Assembly: GCA_948567375.1 (NCBI GenBank)
Contig: OX419761.1
Coordinates: 31,844,243 to 31,908,242 of the forward strand
From: Lunularia cruciata
Taxonomy: Eukaryota; Streptophyta; Marchantiopsida; Lunulariales; Lunulariaceae
DNA: 64,000 nt
Direction: 5' to 3'
Position numbers and translations under genes: made by a program. This document shows, piece after piece, positions 22,311 through 33,546 of this stretch. Numbering within the stretch: position 1 is the stretch's first letter; every line of letters starts with the position of its first letter. Below the pieces are notes generated by a model. That model was given only the letters and a program-made list of their open reading frames with translations. It was not told the DNA's origin and did not search any database.

Positions 22311-23879
22311 TATATTGATTCACATAGGATATTCGGAGATGAGGACATTCACGATGAACCCATTAAATGCGTATAAAGTGCATATGAAATGTAAACATGA
22401 TATGAAATGTAGATGAAATGTAAACATGATATGAGTAAATGAGAGCAGAAGTCCATTGAAGAACGGGAGATCCAGAACCCATTAAATGAATATGAAGTGC
22501 AGATGGATTGCGAATGAAATGAAAGCAAAACTAAATAAAAAGTACATGCAGAAAGGAGATGAAGTGAAACTCACAAACGAATGTAAGGCTAAGCACTAAC
22601 ATAATATAGTTATCAGAAAATAAAAACATGCAGAGAACTGTTTACCATCATGTAATCGAAAAGCGTAAGCAACACATGTAAAGAAATTGAAAACGACGTG
22701 TAATTGAAGACCAATAGCGAAATCTAAAACATCGTGTAATCGATAAGCGCTAATCAACGCATTCAAAGAAGTGGTACGTGTAATCGAAGACCGTTGAGCT
22801 GGACCTGAACCCTTAAGCAGTCTGAGTACGGATGTCTGCCCGGAACCATGAAGTCGAAAGAAAGACGGGTAGGATCCATGAAACAGACAATATTTGAAGG
22901 AGCAATAGTTCAGGATGGGTGGTGGAGTGAAGTGGGACAGGAGGATTGGAAGGTGTCTTGGTTGAGTCGGAGCAAAACGAAAGAGGACTGGGTATGAGAA
23001 AAAGAGAGTAGAAGCCGTTCAGAGAACAGGGGAAGTAGAGCGAAGCGGTAGAGGACTGGATGTGGGGATACGAGAGCAAGAAGCCGCCTCGAACTGGAGA
23101 TCCAGAACTCATTAAATGCATATGAAATGCATTTGGAATGGCCAAAAAGATGAAAGCAAAACTGAGTGAAAAGTACATGCGACGATGAGATGAAATGTAA
23201 ATCCTAATTCGTATGTAAACATGATATCGAGAACAACATGTATAAAGAACTAGTAAGCAACATGTATTCGGTAACAGCTATCAGAGAAATATAACACGTT
23301 GATTAAGCGGCCACCCACAAGCAACGCTTGAACGATGAAAGTAGTAACTAAAGTCTAGAGACGGGCAGGAACCTTGACATCGAAAGTCATGTACGAACCA
23401 TGTGCAAATGAGCAGGCCTTTCAAGTGAGAGACAGGGCAGGGTGGGCCCATGTGTCAGTAAGCAGACAGTCTATGACCACGTGTAAGTATACTGACAGTA
23501 TTTCACATAACAGAAGATGTGGAAGTGTATTGAATCCGAATCTTAGTATGTCATACATGAAGAGTGAGTGGATCGAGTTCTATTGGAATAACTACTGGTG
23601 GGCTCCGACAGAAGCTCCCCGCCTGGTTGAGAGAACAGAGTTTCTCAGATCTCTGTAGATGCTAAGACCATGATAACCATGGATGTCTTTACTCTTTGCA
23701 AAACTGAGCGGAATGAGGTGAACAGGATATTGGTAGATGTGAGCAGAAGCCGTTTTGGGAACTGGTGATCCAGAACTCATTAAATGCATATGAAAGGCAA
23801 CCAAGATATGCTCAATACGAGAAGATTGATGAATCCCTAAACTAGAATGCAGCGAACGTAACCTGAAGCAAAGGCATAA

Positions 23880-24625
23880 TAGCATAAGATATAGAGAAAT
23901 CAGGACACAAGCTGTTCATCGACGGGAGATCCAGAACTCATTGAATGCAAATGAGATGCAAGATATGTAATGCATACAAGATTGTGAACATCTGATTGAA
24001 TGATAGCATGAAGGATAGCATAAATAAACGTAACCTGGAAACATATCAAGAGGAATACCTAACACCTAATAGAAAAGTGGAAAAGTGAACAGAACAACAG
24101 TGCATGTAGAGACAAAAGTCAACAGGAAAAGCAACGACTTGACGAGCCAGACGAGAAAGATTAGATAAATTGAAGTCGAGAATCAATGTAGAAGCCTGGA
24201 AATCGAAAGTGGTGGAAGATCCGTGAGTCAGCCCGAGAGTATGAAATTCGCTCAGAGAACGAGGGAAGAAGAGCGAAGCGTTAGAGGACAGGATATAGAT
24301 TATATCACAGATGGGCTATGACCCCATGAGTCCTAAAACACCAAAAACACAGAGGGAAGCAGAAATACAGTCATAGTACACCTCCACGAAAGAATTAGAG
24401 GACAGGATGTAGATTATATCGCAGCATGTACATGAACACATGAGTCCTAAAACACCCAAAACACAGAGGGAAGCAGAAAGGCAGTCATAGTACGCCTCTA
24501 CGGAAGCATGTACAACTTCATCAGTGCCAAATGCAGTGCCGAAGTAGCTGGGGAAATGCCAGTACCCCTTGTACCGAGTTTCTGTTTGAAAGCTCATGAG
24601 TGCCAAGGCAATAGGATAGCATAGG
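23880..24625. repeat. About 750-bp dispersed repeat, copy 2
   Basis: It is the partner of 15,880-16,630. Its last third is itself partly duplicated: a unit starting TTAGAGGACAGGAT and containing GAGTCCTAAAACACC occurs at about 24,270-24,390 and 24,390-24,500. The end module (CCGAGTTTCTGTTTGAAAGC) also occurs at about 31,470-31,620 without the rest. Confidence 0.75.
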
Positions 24626-24700
24626 ATAGTTTCCAGTGACAAAGCTATCTATTAGTTTCCTGTATGCAGTAAGATAGGATATCTCGAACTCGCTTGTATC

Positions 24701-25200
24701 TTACGGCCTCCGATTTGATAATTCCCAATTTGCTACTGGAGGAAATATCTGAGAGAACATGAGGTAGCGAGATGGTCTTAATATGAGAAAATGAGGCAGC
24801 TCTTTCCGATCGGAGCTGGAGACGAAGATGTGGAAGTCTTCCTGAGTGATTCTGCAGTCGAGATAATCACATGTGTTCCGAAGTGAGTTTGCACTAACTT
24901 GCAAGAAAGTCTAGGGTAGATTCCACCTCCTCTAGCTGTGTCATCCTTATACATAAAATCCATAAAATTGTGGAGACCGGAGCCTACGACTAGAAGATCG
25001 TCTACATATCTCCGAACTTGTGAGAGATCGCTCAGTAGGTCGATATCATTAGCATCACTAATCTGCTAATGAATTCCATTTCGTGCGTGAAGAGGTACAG
25101 ATTAGCCACAAAGACTGCACAAGGTGTACCATAGGAATTCCAATATCTTGACGGAAAAGCTGGTTCCCAAAGGTGATGTAGAGTGACTGATCAGTTACAT
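24701..25200 (-). mobile_element. Penelope-like (or related) reverse transcriptase relic
   Basis: Minus-strand frames hold in order TFGNQLFRQDIGIPM (about 25,131-25,190), TPCAVFVANLYLFTHEMEFI, RRYVDDLLVVGSGLHNF (24,975-25,018, with the YVDD active site), YLDCRIT, then SSSDRKELPHFLILRPS and a tryptophan-containing tail ending at 24,701. The GIPMGT...RYVDD pattern belongs to reverse transcriptases outside the Copia and Gypsy types and resembles Penelope-like and allied elements. The reading frame shifts at least twice and no endonuclease domain is seen. It lies where the missing 3' part of SmD2 would be expected. The class is inferred from motif style only. Confidence 0.65.
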
Positions 25201-25590
25201 GACTGTTACATGACTCTTCACTGACCTATGTCAGTTCGGTAAATAGAGTCTGATGGATGAGCATGACTGATGCGCTCCTGTACAATGTCAATTATCTATC
25301 ATGCTAATTTGACAAATTCTGGCCCCTGAGTGAGCGGCAAGTGCATGCAGTTGTCCTTCATAAAGAGTCCTATTGAACCAGTACTTCACAACAAGAGCGT
25401 TCACTAACTACTACCTCCCTCGAGAAGTCAGCGGGAAATCTACTTTATAGGAACTAACCCAGTTAGAATACGATTTCAAGTAGACAGACTAGGTCCAGGA
25501 CGGTCTAATGCAGCTATCATTCTGCGACCACATTCTACACCAGATACAAAATGGTGTAACGAAGCCTGCAGATGGTAAGATAAGATCAAC

Positions 25591-26227
25591 CTGAGTGTTG
25601 TTATTCACGGGCATTGTCAACACAGACAGAGGCCCGGTGGAGAACTCGTCCTCCTCCACCGTTTTCTCCTGTAAATCATATAAGACTCAGTCCAATGTGA
25701 TTTCCAGCATAGATATTTAAGACAGCGAAACCCGTAACAATCCCAAACTAGCACAGTTTGAGAGCACCAACTAATACTAAATTTAAGCCAAAATTATTGC
25801 AAAGATACAAGAAAGCAGATCGTGGACTCACAGTATTCTCTTCCATTGGCCTAGCACTGCAAATATCAGAAGTAAGCAAAAAGTCAGCTTTCAAATTGAC
25901 GCTTCATAAGGAGCTCCCAGCCGACAATGAGAAACCCTAAACACTTTCATAAACAAACCCATCGAAAACAGCGTCATCTCCCGCATCGATTAATGCGGGA
26001 GAGCAAAGAGAACAAAAATTCTGAGAAATCCAGACCTACAGATAAAGAAAGGCATGCTAGCTAGATTAAGCAAAATATCAACACCAATCTCGTCCAGGCC
26101 CAAAACCCTGACAATCTTAAACCCTGAGACCAACGACCAAATCAGGTGCGCGAAACAATTTCAAGGTAATACAAAATCATCAAACAAGCATTCCTGAAGA
26201 ATGGCCAGAGAGCGACATTTACCTCAT
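25591..26227 (-). pseudogene. SMD2: snRNP core protein SmD2, exons 1-3 only (3'-truncated)
   Basis: SmD2 is one of the seven Sm proteins that ring the U1, U2, U4 and U5 snRNAs. Exon 1 is ATG AG at 26,227-26,223 followed by GTAAAT. Exon 2 is 25,832-25,856 (GCTAGGCCAATGGAAGAG), and exon 3 is 25,591-25,668. Together they encode the 36-residue start with RPMEENT and FSTGPLSVLTMPVNNNTQ, against FNTGPLSVLMMSVKNNTQ in the family. All phases agree and the split of the start codon region matches plant SmD2 genes. The remaining two thirds, the Sm fold itself (normally about 108 residues in all), is not found downstream, where a reverse transcriptase relic lies instead. I infer a truncated, probably dead copy; a very distant last exon is the alternative. 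Confidence 0.8.
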
Positions 26228-27672
26228 GGTGACAAACTCTGGAAATTCAAGACGAGCCCAAAATTGCGTGCGCGATCAGATATTTGAAAGAAGTGCCAAA
26301 CAACGTAGCGATCTTCGTGCTGCGGGAAGACAGAATCTGAGAAGGCCACCGTTCCTTACTTCCTTCCTTTGCTTCCCTTCTTGTCCGTCCGTCTGCGCCT
26401 CAGCTCCGTCGCTTTACCCACTGAATCCGTCCCCGACCTGTGGTTAACTCCAGCAGTTTGACTGATATCGGGAAGAACCAACTCATTACCGTTGCCGGCG
26501 TCCAAGACATGGGTGTTGTGTTTCGCAGGAGTCCTAGACATCGGTTGAGCACGGTGTGTTACGATCGACCATAACGGGTTACGAACTGACCCCGACGACA
26601 GTGAACTAATAGAGTTACCAAGAAGAATTAGAGTGAATACGCACAGAAAGTGGCGGGGCTCGTTACCTTAGGCAACTGGTCATCAAAACTCCACGGATTC
26701 CCTTTCTGGCAGCTGTTCGCGGGATGTCATGGTTTCTTAGGTGGACAGTCTGTGATTGTTGCGGAAATGCACTTTTGTGATGAACGGAGGGTCTAACGCA
26801 CATCATACTTCTTGGGTTTGAAAAGTAGGAGGATGTAAGTCCACCTAGCTTGTTGGATTGCAACTGAAGGATTTCCTCGAGACGGACGTTATGTACTTAG
26901 TTCTATAGGTGTGTGACAACTCGGAGTCTATCGAGTCTCCAGAGAGTGCGTCGAGAGCTATGTGAGTGAATCGCCCGTGGGTAACGGGATCCGAGCGTTT
27001 CGCCTTTTATGTCGAAGAAGGCATGTAAATTGGAAACTGAGGTCCTGATCGTTTAGCTGAGAATTCGATGAATCAGAGTCACCAATTTTACGTTATATAT
27101 GTATACATCGAATTTCTTCTTCGCCGAGCCTCACAAAAATTGGATCATTATCGCGGAGCCGCCCTCGACTGATTTTCATCCTTTCCTGTATAAGAAATCT
27201 GAAGCCGAGAATAACTTTGAAAAAAATTGCAGCGGGTCATTGTATAGCTCTAAAGGACTCGGGATATTAGTACCCAGCGGAAACGGATATCTCGGATATC
27301 GCGACAAAGGTTACTCCGGCGTCAATAGCTTTATCTTTTTAAAGGCTCTTGACTTGAATGCTTCTTTGATACGGGTGTCTGGAATTGCAATACGATAAAG
27401 CTCTGCCAGTTTGCCCCTTAGCTTCGTTACGTGCCGCGCGTGCAATGTCCAACTCTCCCCGTGCGTCCTCAAGCAAAATGTGATAACTTGTTTCCGTGTG
27501 CTTAGACGGTGGTAAGAAAGAGAGGTACATAGCTCATTGCAGAATGCGTGCATCCACAATCAAATGTATATGGCCGGTTGTGAGACATAAGATCAGTTCA
27601 GCTCATAATATCAGTGCGACCTGTGGAGTTTTTTGTCCTCTGCTGGATGGTTTGAGGAATTATTCAGGAGAG
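26228..27672. promoter_or_regulatory. Divergent intergenic region between SmD2 and the FolC-type gene
   Basis: This 1.4-kb stretch separates a minus-strand and a plus-strand gene start and should contain both promoters. It is less AT-rich than the repeats around it, and its beginning (26,228-26,420) would be the SmD2 5' UTR and start site. I see no clear TATA pair. Short open frames here (for example 26,356-26,541 on the minus strand) show no family resemblance. Confidence 0.45.
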
Positions 27673-30600
27673 ATGGAGGAACTGGTGTTGGAGGTGGAGG
27701 AGTACCTGAATTCGGTAAAGAACTTCGAGAAAGATGGAGTACCCAATGGTGCCGGCACCGAATCTGATGAGGGCTTCGATCTTCGGCGAATGTCTCGCCT
27801 GCTATCGAGTCTAGGAGATCACTTTCCAAGTACCAAGTGAGTACACAACAACATAACGGATGACTCTGCAGTTGCGAATGTTTGAGAATTGAAGTTTCTT
27901 TCTGTTAATGTCGGGTATAATTAGGATTTTCTGCGGAAATTCACATTGTCATGTTATGCCGTCAGTGTCGACAACTTGCAAAATTTCACATTCATCCAAA
28001 AGTATTGCTGAGAGTGAGCTTCATGGACTCCAAGGGCTCCGGAAGCAATTGCTATTTGCCGGCAACGATCGTCTCACAAAAGTAAACCCCACCTAGTTGT
28101 TGTTGAGATCAAAAGAAAATAAGACTTTACTGCCCAAATATCCTTGTATCCGATACACGACTTCTGGAGTAGCTATTTTTCACGACTTCCGCAGGCTAAT
28201 CATTCCCATTCTTGTATGAACTATAGTGGTTCATTTTCAAATCCAATTCTTTTTTACAAAACTTGACCAATTGGACGTCTGGCTCTGTATAAGTATACCG
28301 AGTACCAGGGATGACCTCCTAGTAAAGTAACAAAAATTATCTATAGGTACTTGCATACCTTGCTTCAACAGTCTTGTAATTCTTTAATGAGTAATTGTTA
28401 AAACATATGCCCTCACTGAAGCTCAACGCTTCTATTGCAATCAGGTCTTCATGTTCACTGTAATTGCTCGCTGTAATTGTTTCAGGTGATCCACGTTGTG
28501 GGCACTAAGGGCAAGTGTTTGACTGTTGCCCCTTCATAAGCAACATCCTCGAGCTGCTGGCTTTCGAGTATAATCTTATAGACCTATAACCTATAGACTT
28601 ATAATCGAGGTAAGCAGACCATATCATGAAAGATTGTCAAACCAGATTCTGGCTTGCCTCGTGGAAGCTATTTCACTAGGAGCTGCATAGCAGCTTAGTC
28701 TCTTCTCAGAGCTGCTCTGGAAATCGGGAACGTCTTCTAGATAAGATACCTTGAAGAACTGGCCGAGTCTTTCTGGGATGGGATGATAATGCTCAATGTT
28801 ACGGAACTGTAAGCTCATGTAGGGGAGGTCTGCTTTGACAGTACACATACTCGAAGTGTGCGGGAGAGGATAGTTTCTGGAGCAACTGGCCAACCAATAA
28901 GTGCGGAAGCTTTCTATCAGCTATATAAAGATCTGCATGTGAGAGGAGATGAAGCTTTGGCTGCTGAGTCTGAGGCTCTTACACATTTTGAGGTGTAATT
29001 AACATGACTTTCCTGCTTACATATTTTGGGCTCTTCTGGGAACTGAAGAAAGTTTTGCATCACTTCCTCAACGTAGGTGACAAATCTGCAGTTTCTAGAG
29101 ACAGCTCAAATCACTTTCAAGGCTTATTACGCATTGGGAATGTAGTCTGGCAGTATAACACACCAAAATGATTTCAGAGTTTGAAAATCGATACTATGCG
29201 TGAAATTGCAGGTGTTGACTGCACTGGCTTTCACATAATTTCCAAGAGAGAAAGTGGACATTGCTGTGATCGAGGTACAATTTGATTCTTCGACTTTGCC
29301 TTCCTTTCCAAACCCTCAGAATGCCAGCTTCTGCTGCTGCCTTTGTGATACGGAACTCAATGGCAGGCTAGCCTTGGCGGAGCTCGAGATGCAACCAATG
29401 TAATACCAGCTTCGAGTCTTCTAGCTTTTGTTATTGTGGGGAAATTGGTAAGGAACATTTGAAGGCACTTGGTGGAAGCTTGAAGAGCATTGCACGAGCC
29501 AAGGCAGGCATCATTAAAGAAGGACGCCCGGTACTGTTAAACGTGAAACTGACTCGTTTTCAATGTATGTAGTTGTCAGGTTATCATCTTTTCGTGCACC
29601 TTACAAGAATCATGAGATCTGACATTCGAGCAAAAAACGACCACGTGCCGTCATTCTTTCTGTTCTTACAAAACTGGACCCAGACTAGTTTCAGAAATCA
29701 TACAGGTTATACCCAGATTAGAACTTCACTGTTTTAGGGTGTGTGTTATCTTACTGATACATATGTTTCGCTTTGTTTCGACCTTCAACGGAAACCTACT
29801 CAGGTCATTCTAGGCAGGCAAGCAGAGAATGCTGCCGAAGCCATCTTGCGCGAAGTCGCTGAATCAAAAGACGCTTGTGTGATTCCTGAACCTGGCCACG
29901 AGGCCGTCTGTGAGCTGAAAAGCATAATTGCCGACTACGGAAATCCTCATCAATTCTGCGACGTTCTGGTGAAATCTATTGGTCCCAAAGCCAACGCAGC
30001 TGAGAAAGCTGAGGTAACGTTCGTTGTGAATCTTAACCTCCGTGAACAACAAATATAATTCATGGTGTTCATATTGCTTTTCTTCTTGGCAAGGCTCGAT
30101 GAGGAAATACACTAACGACGGTGAGATTTGATTTTATAATGTTTGGGACAGTTTTGACAAATGAACGATGTTAAGCTCGGAGCATTGTATGTCCATCAGC
30201 TGGACAATGCTGCATCTCCTATGCAAACTGTTTTGTGCTTATGCAACGAAGGTAGTGGATTGACTTCATAAGCTGGTCAGCAGCTTGTTTGGATGGTTGT
30301 TTATCCGTGAGGACAAACTGCTTTGAAAATATTAAAGTTTGTGAGACATAAGTTGCATGGTTGTTCTTTCAGGGTGAATATGTCGGATTCATCCACTCGC
30401 CTTGGTCTAGAGAGCACAAGGATGCCAGGAAGGTTCCAATTTGCTACTCCTCCTGAAGCCATGGCTCTGCGCTCGAAAGGTGCAACTGTAATATTGGATG
30501 GAGGTGAGTTTCTGCATTCCAAAGGGGTTCATGAGCTTGGTATTATGTTACCGTAAGTTGCATACTACAGATTTAACTGCTTCAAACTTGAAATAGTAAT

Positions 30601-31260
30601 CATCTGATTTCTCACAAGTCATGGGTTTCCATGTTCCCATATCAGTGATCGCCAGGATCCTATGAATTGGTGGCCGGAATTTATGTTCACTCAGTCGTTT
30701 GTGAATGTGACAGCCCACACCGAGGCCTCTGCAGCTGCATTAGCGGGCACATTAACAAGGACCTTTCCGGAGAGCTGTTTGGCGATAGTGGTTGCTATGG
30801 CTTCAGATAAGAACATTTGCCATTTGCACGGACTCTTATTCAAGGTGAATGGAACATTGCTGCATCAAGCTATTTATCACGAAAAGAAAAACAATAATCA
30901 TGCAGATGTTGAGCAGCTGAAGTTTGATCACTATTGATACAGGAACGAACCCCACCCCAGGATCGTGGTAACTACTAGCTTAGGCATAGCTGGTGGTGCC
31001 AAACGAGTCCTATCAACGAGCGACCTAGCTGAGGTCTTCGAGAGAGCTTCGAAGAACTTGATATCGAAACAGCATATGGAGTTCAAGACGTCGCTGAAAT
31101 GAGAGAAGCAGGAGAACAAAAAATTCTCATAAATGAAGCAGACTGTCTAGGAGATGCTATTGACAAAGCTGTCTACCTAGTACACCTGCTAAGAAACGGC
31201 ACCAAAGGAGTCCTTGATGCCACTGGTTCTCTTCATGCAGTTTCAGGGGCACTTAACTCA
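27673..31260 (+). pseudogene. FolC-family dihydrofolate synthetase-type gene, decayed
   Basis: FolC enzymes add glutamate to dihydropteroate or folates using ATP. Exon 1 starts at ATG 27,673 ([38 protein letters not shown]). Exon 2 at 28,486 opens VIHVVGTKGK, the P-loop, then loses frame. Next come HTRSVRERIVSGATGQPISA (to 28,992), VLTALAFT with a TAA then EKVDIAVIE (29,212-29,274), [11 protein letters not shown] and [20 protein letters not shown] (29,367-29,530, frame change inside), ILGRQAENAAEAIL (29,804-30,013), VHQLDNAAS (about 30,190), MPGRFQF and GATVILDG (30,373-30,503), AHTEASAAALAGTL to VVAMASDK (30,714-30,844), and the C-terminus TTSLGIAGGAKRVL to LDATGSLHAVSGAL (30,943-31,260, frame change inside). 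The order is complete, but at least five lesions make it a pseudogene. Plant DHFS (GLA1/DFA type) is the closest fit by memory. Confidence 0.88.
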
Positions 31261-31404
31261 TGTCCAAACAGTAGTTTAGTCCTTCAACCATTACAGAGCT
31301 GTCTCTTTTCTTCGTATTTTCAGCACAGCGAGAATATAAAGCATCTAAGAGACGAATCAAGTGTAGGAATAGGATTGTTCAGAAAAACCTCAACTGCAGA
31401 ATGA

Positions 31405-33520
31405 TAACGAGCCAATACAAATCTATAACTGTGAGCAGTAGAAGAAAAGAAGGAAACATGACGTACACGAAGCACTGAAGGAAGCAGAAAGGTAGTCATT
31501 GTAAGCCTCCACGAAAGAACAATCAGATTACATTGGTGCCGTACGCAGTGCCGCAGAAGTTGGGCGAATGACAGTACCCCTCAGTCCGAGTTTCTGTTCA
31601 AAAGCTCATGAGTACTAAGACAACTCAAAACATATGGGAAATGAGTTCAGATACCGTTCGTAGGAGAGATCTAGAACCTATATTAGTGCATATGAAGCGC
31701 TGGTGAAATATAAGCATGAATGTGTCCAAATCGGAATGAATAGCAATTCAGGAAATGGAAAGTAAGTGAAATTCACACCACCAAAGGAAGCTGAAGTAGA
31801 GTCATAATTGAAACATCCCATAACACCTGCAAATAACTATTACACTTAGCAACCATAAGGGAGAGAGGGATCCGCAAAAAAAGCATGAAGGATGGGAAGG
31901 CCCATCAAGCCGCCCAAGGATGAGACAAAAGAGGTAAAATGGAGCTTAAGCCACAACCATAAGAATGAGTTAACATCTGAATAACCATAAGCATGAATTG
32001 ACATCTGCAGAGAACTAGTATATATGGTGTAACCACAAGCAAGACAAGACCGATTACCCATCTGAAATAGAAAGTCGAGTAAGAACCACGAGACAGAGAA
32101 GCATCCAGCTAAGAGCAATGTACCAAGCATTAGTTGAGTACGGGTGGAATGGAGCAAAGTGCTAAGGCGCCGTGTGATAAACAGGATGATACTTAATTTT
32201 CACATGCTGGTAAATCTTTAGTGATAAAAGAAAATCGATAGGGGCATGCAAACCAACTTCTTCTGCTCTTCCTATGGTTCCAATAAAATAAAATAAAATA
32301 GCGGGAGTCATTTGAGGGGTAAAGGAGAGAAAAGAGAGTGAGGAGAAATTCCAGAAGTTTTGAGAGCACATTAGTTTATATCACATGCCTCGAATAGAAG
32401 TTTCTCTTTGTTTTTCAATTCCTGTTCCATTGGTACCTAAATTGAAGGCTATGGAGAATCTAGTAGAAAGAGATGAAAAAATTTAGATTTTTTAGGGTTT
32501 GGAGTGACTACTTAGTGATGAGAGTGATGGGTCGGGATTTTAAATTTTTTTCTCTTGGTTTTTTCATATTCTAGTTCCACAAAGACTTAGTTTGAAAATT
32601 ATGGAAATATAAATTGAAAGCTATGAGAGTTTATATTTTTTAGGGTTTTGAGAGTTAGCATATACTCATGTGAGGTGAGATGTGAGAAGGTTGTGGTTTT
32701 GCAAGTATAGGGAGCTATGGAGAGCAACAATATGTGTTACTATCATTATTGTTATACTAGTTATAGTTTCACTTCCCCATGTGAGGCCGTCTTGTGAGGC
32801 CGTCTTGTGAACCAGCCTGTCTCTCACTCAAGATGAACCTTTGATGACTATTATGGTAGGACATCATGGACTAAGAAGGCAAGGAACCACAACTCCATCA
32901 TACTCTTCTAAGGCTAACACTCCAAGACTCAAACCATTGCTCACTAGAAGAACTCAATGAGAGAGAGATAGTTGCAAATGAAAGGATGATGAGTACCTCC
33001 TCATTCCTAGTTTATATACTTGTGAAATAGTTATGCACCAAAGTTACTAATTATTGGCATAACTCAAGTTACTAGGCCAAAGTCAAAAAAAGTCTAGAGG
33101 AACATATATACTCATAGGAATTTTCTCCTAAACATGTGGTCTTATCTTGACCCAACCACTAAGCCAAGGATTCCTTCACATGGGCTATCCTTGGACTATA
33201 GAAGAATCCAAAACAAAAAAGCTTGTGGGTCCAAGAGTTCTCAACTCTTTCCTCAAAGCTAAACACCTAGGAATAATACCAAGTCAATACACTAGAATCC
33301 AAAATAGTGGTGCTCATCTTTTCCATTTCCTTTAAAGTAAGGTCTCCTCTATTTTAGCTATGACTAACTAACTTTAGCTAATTATGACTAATGTAGAACC
33401 ATCATTTATCTCCATATAAATAATATTTCTCAATTACTTATAATACTAAACTAAATATCACAATAGCACATAGATGCACAAATGGGTGTTACAATCCAAA
33501 GTATCCTAGGATACACCAAG
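31405..33520. repeat. Dispersed repeats and AT-rich spacer
   Basis: About 31,450-31,620 matches the end module of the ~750-bp repeat (AAGCAGAAAGGTAGTCATTG; CCGAGTTTCTGTTCAAAAGC). 31,640-32,160 matches the AGAAGCCGTTC repeat family, including the AAGCATTAGTTGA stretch also seen near 4,465. From 32,200 to 33,520 the sequence is AT-rich with T-tract and TTTAGGGTTT words; I recognise no gene in it. Confidence 0.5.
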
Positions 33521-33546
33521 CCCGGTGTGTCATATGAGTCTTTATC

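Larger units (their letters stand above)
21708..24700. repeat. Repeat-filled stretch upstream of ALF4
   Basis: No host exon is recognised here. 21,776-22,010 has two local duplications (units starting ATAGGCTAGCTTGTTG and TACAATGAGAAACAA). 22,020-22,310 is a Copia gag scrap. 22,360-23,350 holds two tandem diverged copies of the AGAAGCCGTTC repeat family, and 23,740-24,625 a further copy joined to the second copy of the ~750-bp repeat. The missing first exon of ALF4 should lie in or beyond this stretch. Confidence 0.6.

Noticed and set aside
26356-26541. Minus-strand 61-codon frame upstream of SmD2, considered as the start of a gene
   Set aside because: It lies in the expected SmD2 5' leader or promoter, is Arg/Lys-rich by composition, and has no resemblance to a known protein.
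27311-27559. Minus-strand frame with HILLEDARGELDIARAARNE, considered as an exon of a further gene between SmD2 and the FolC-type gene
   Set aside because: The peptide looks coding, but there is no family match and no matching exon or splice partner nearby.
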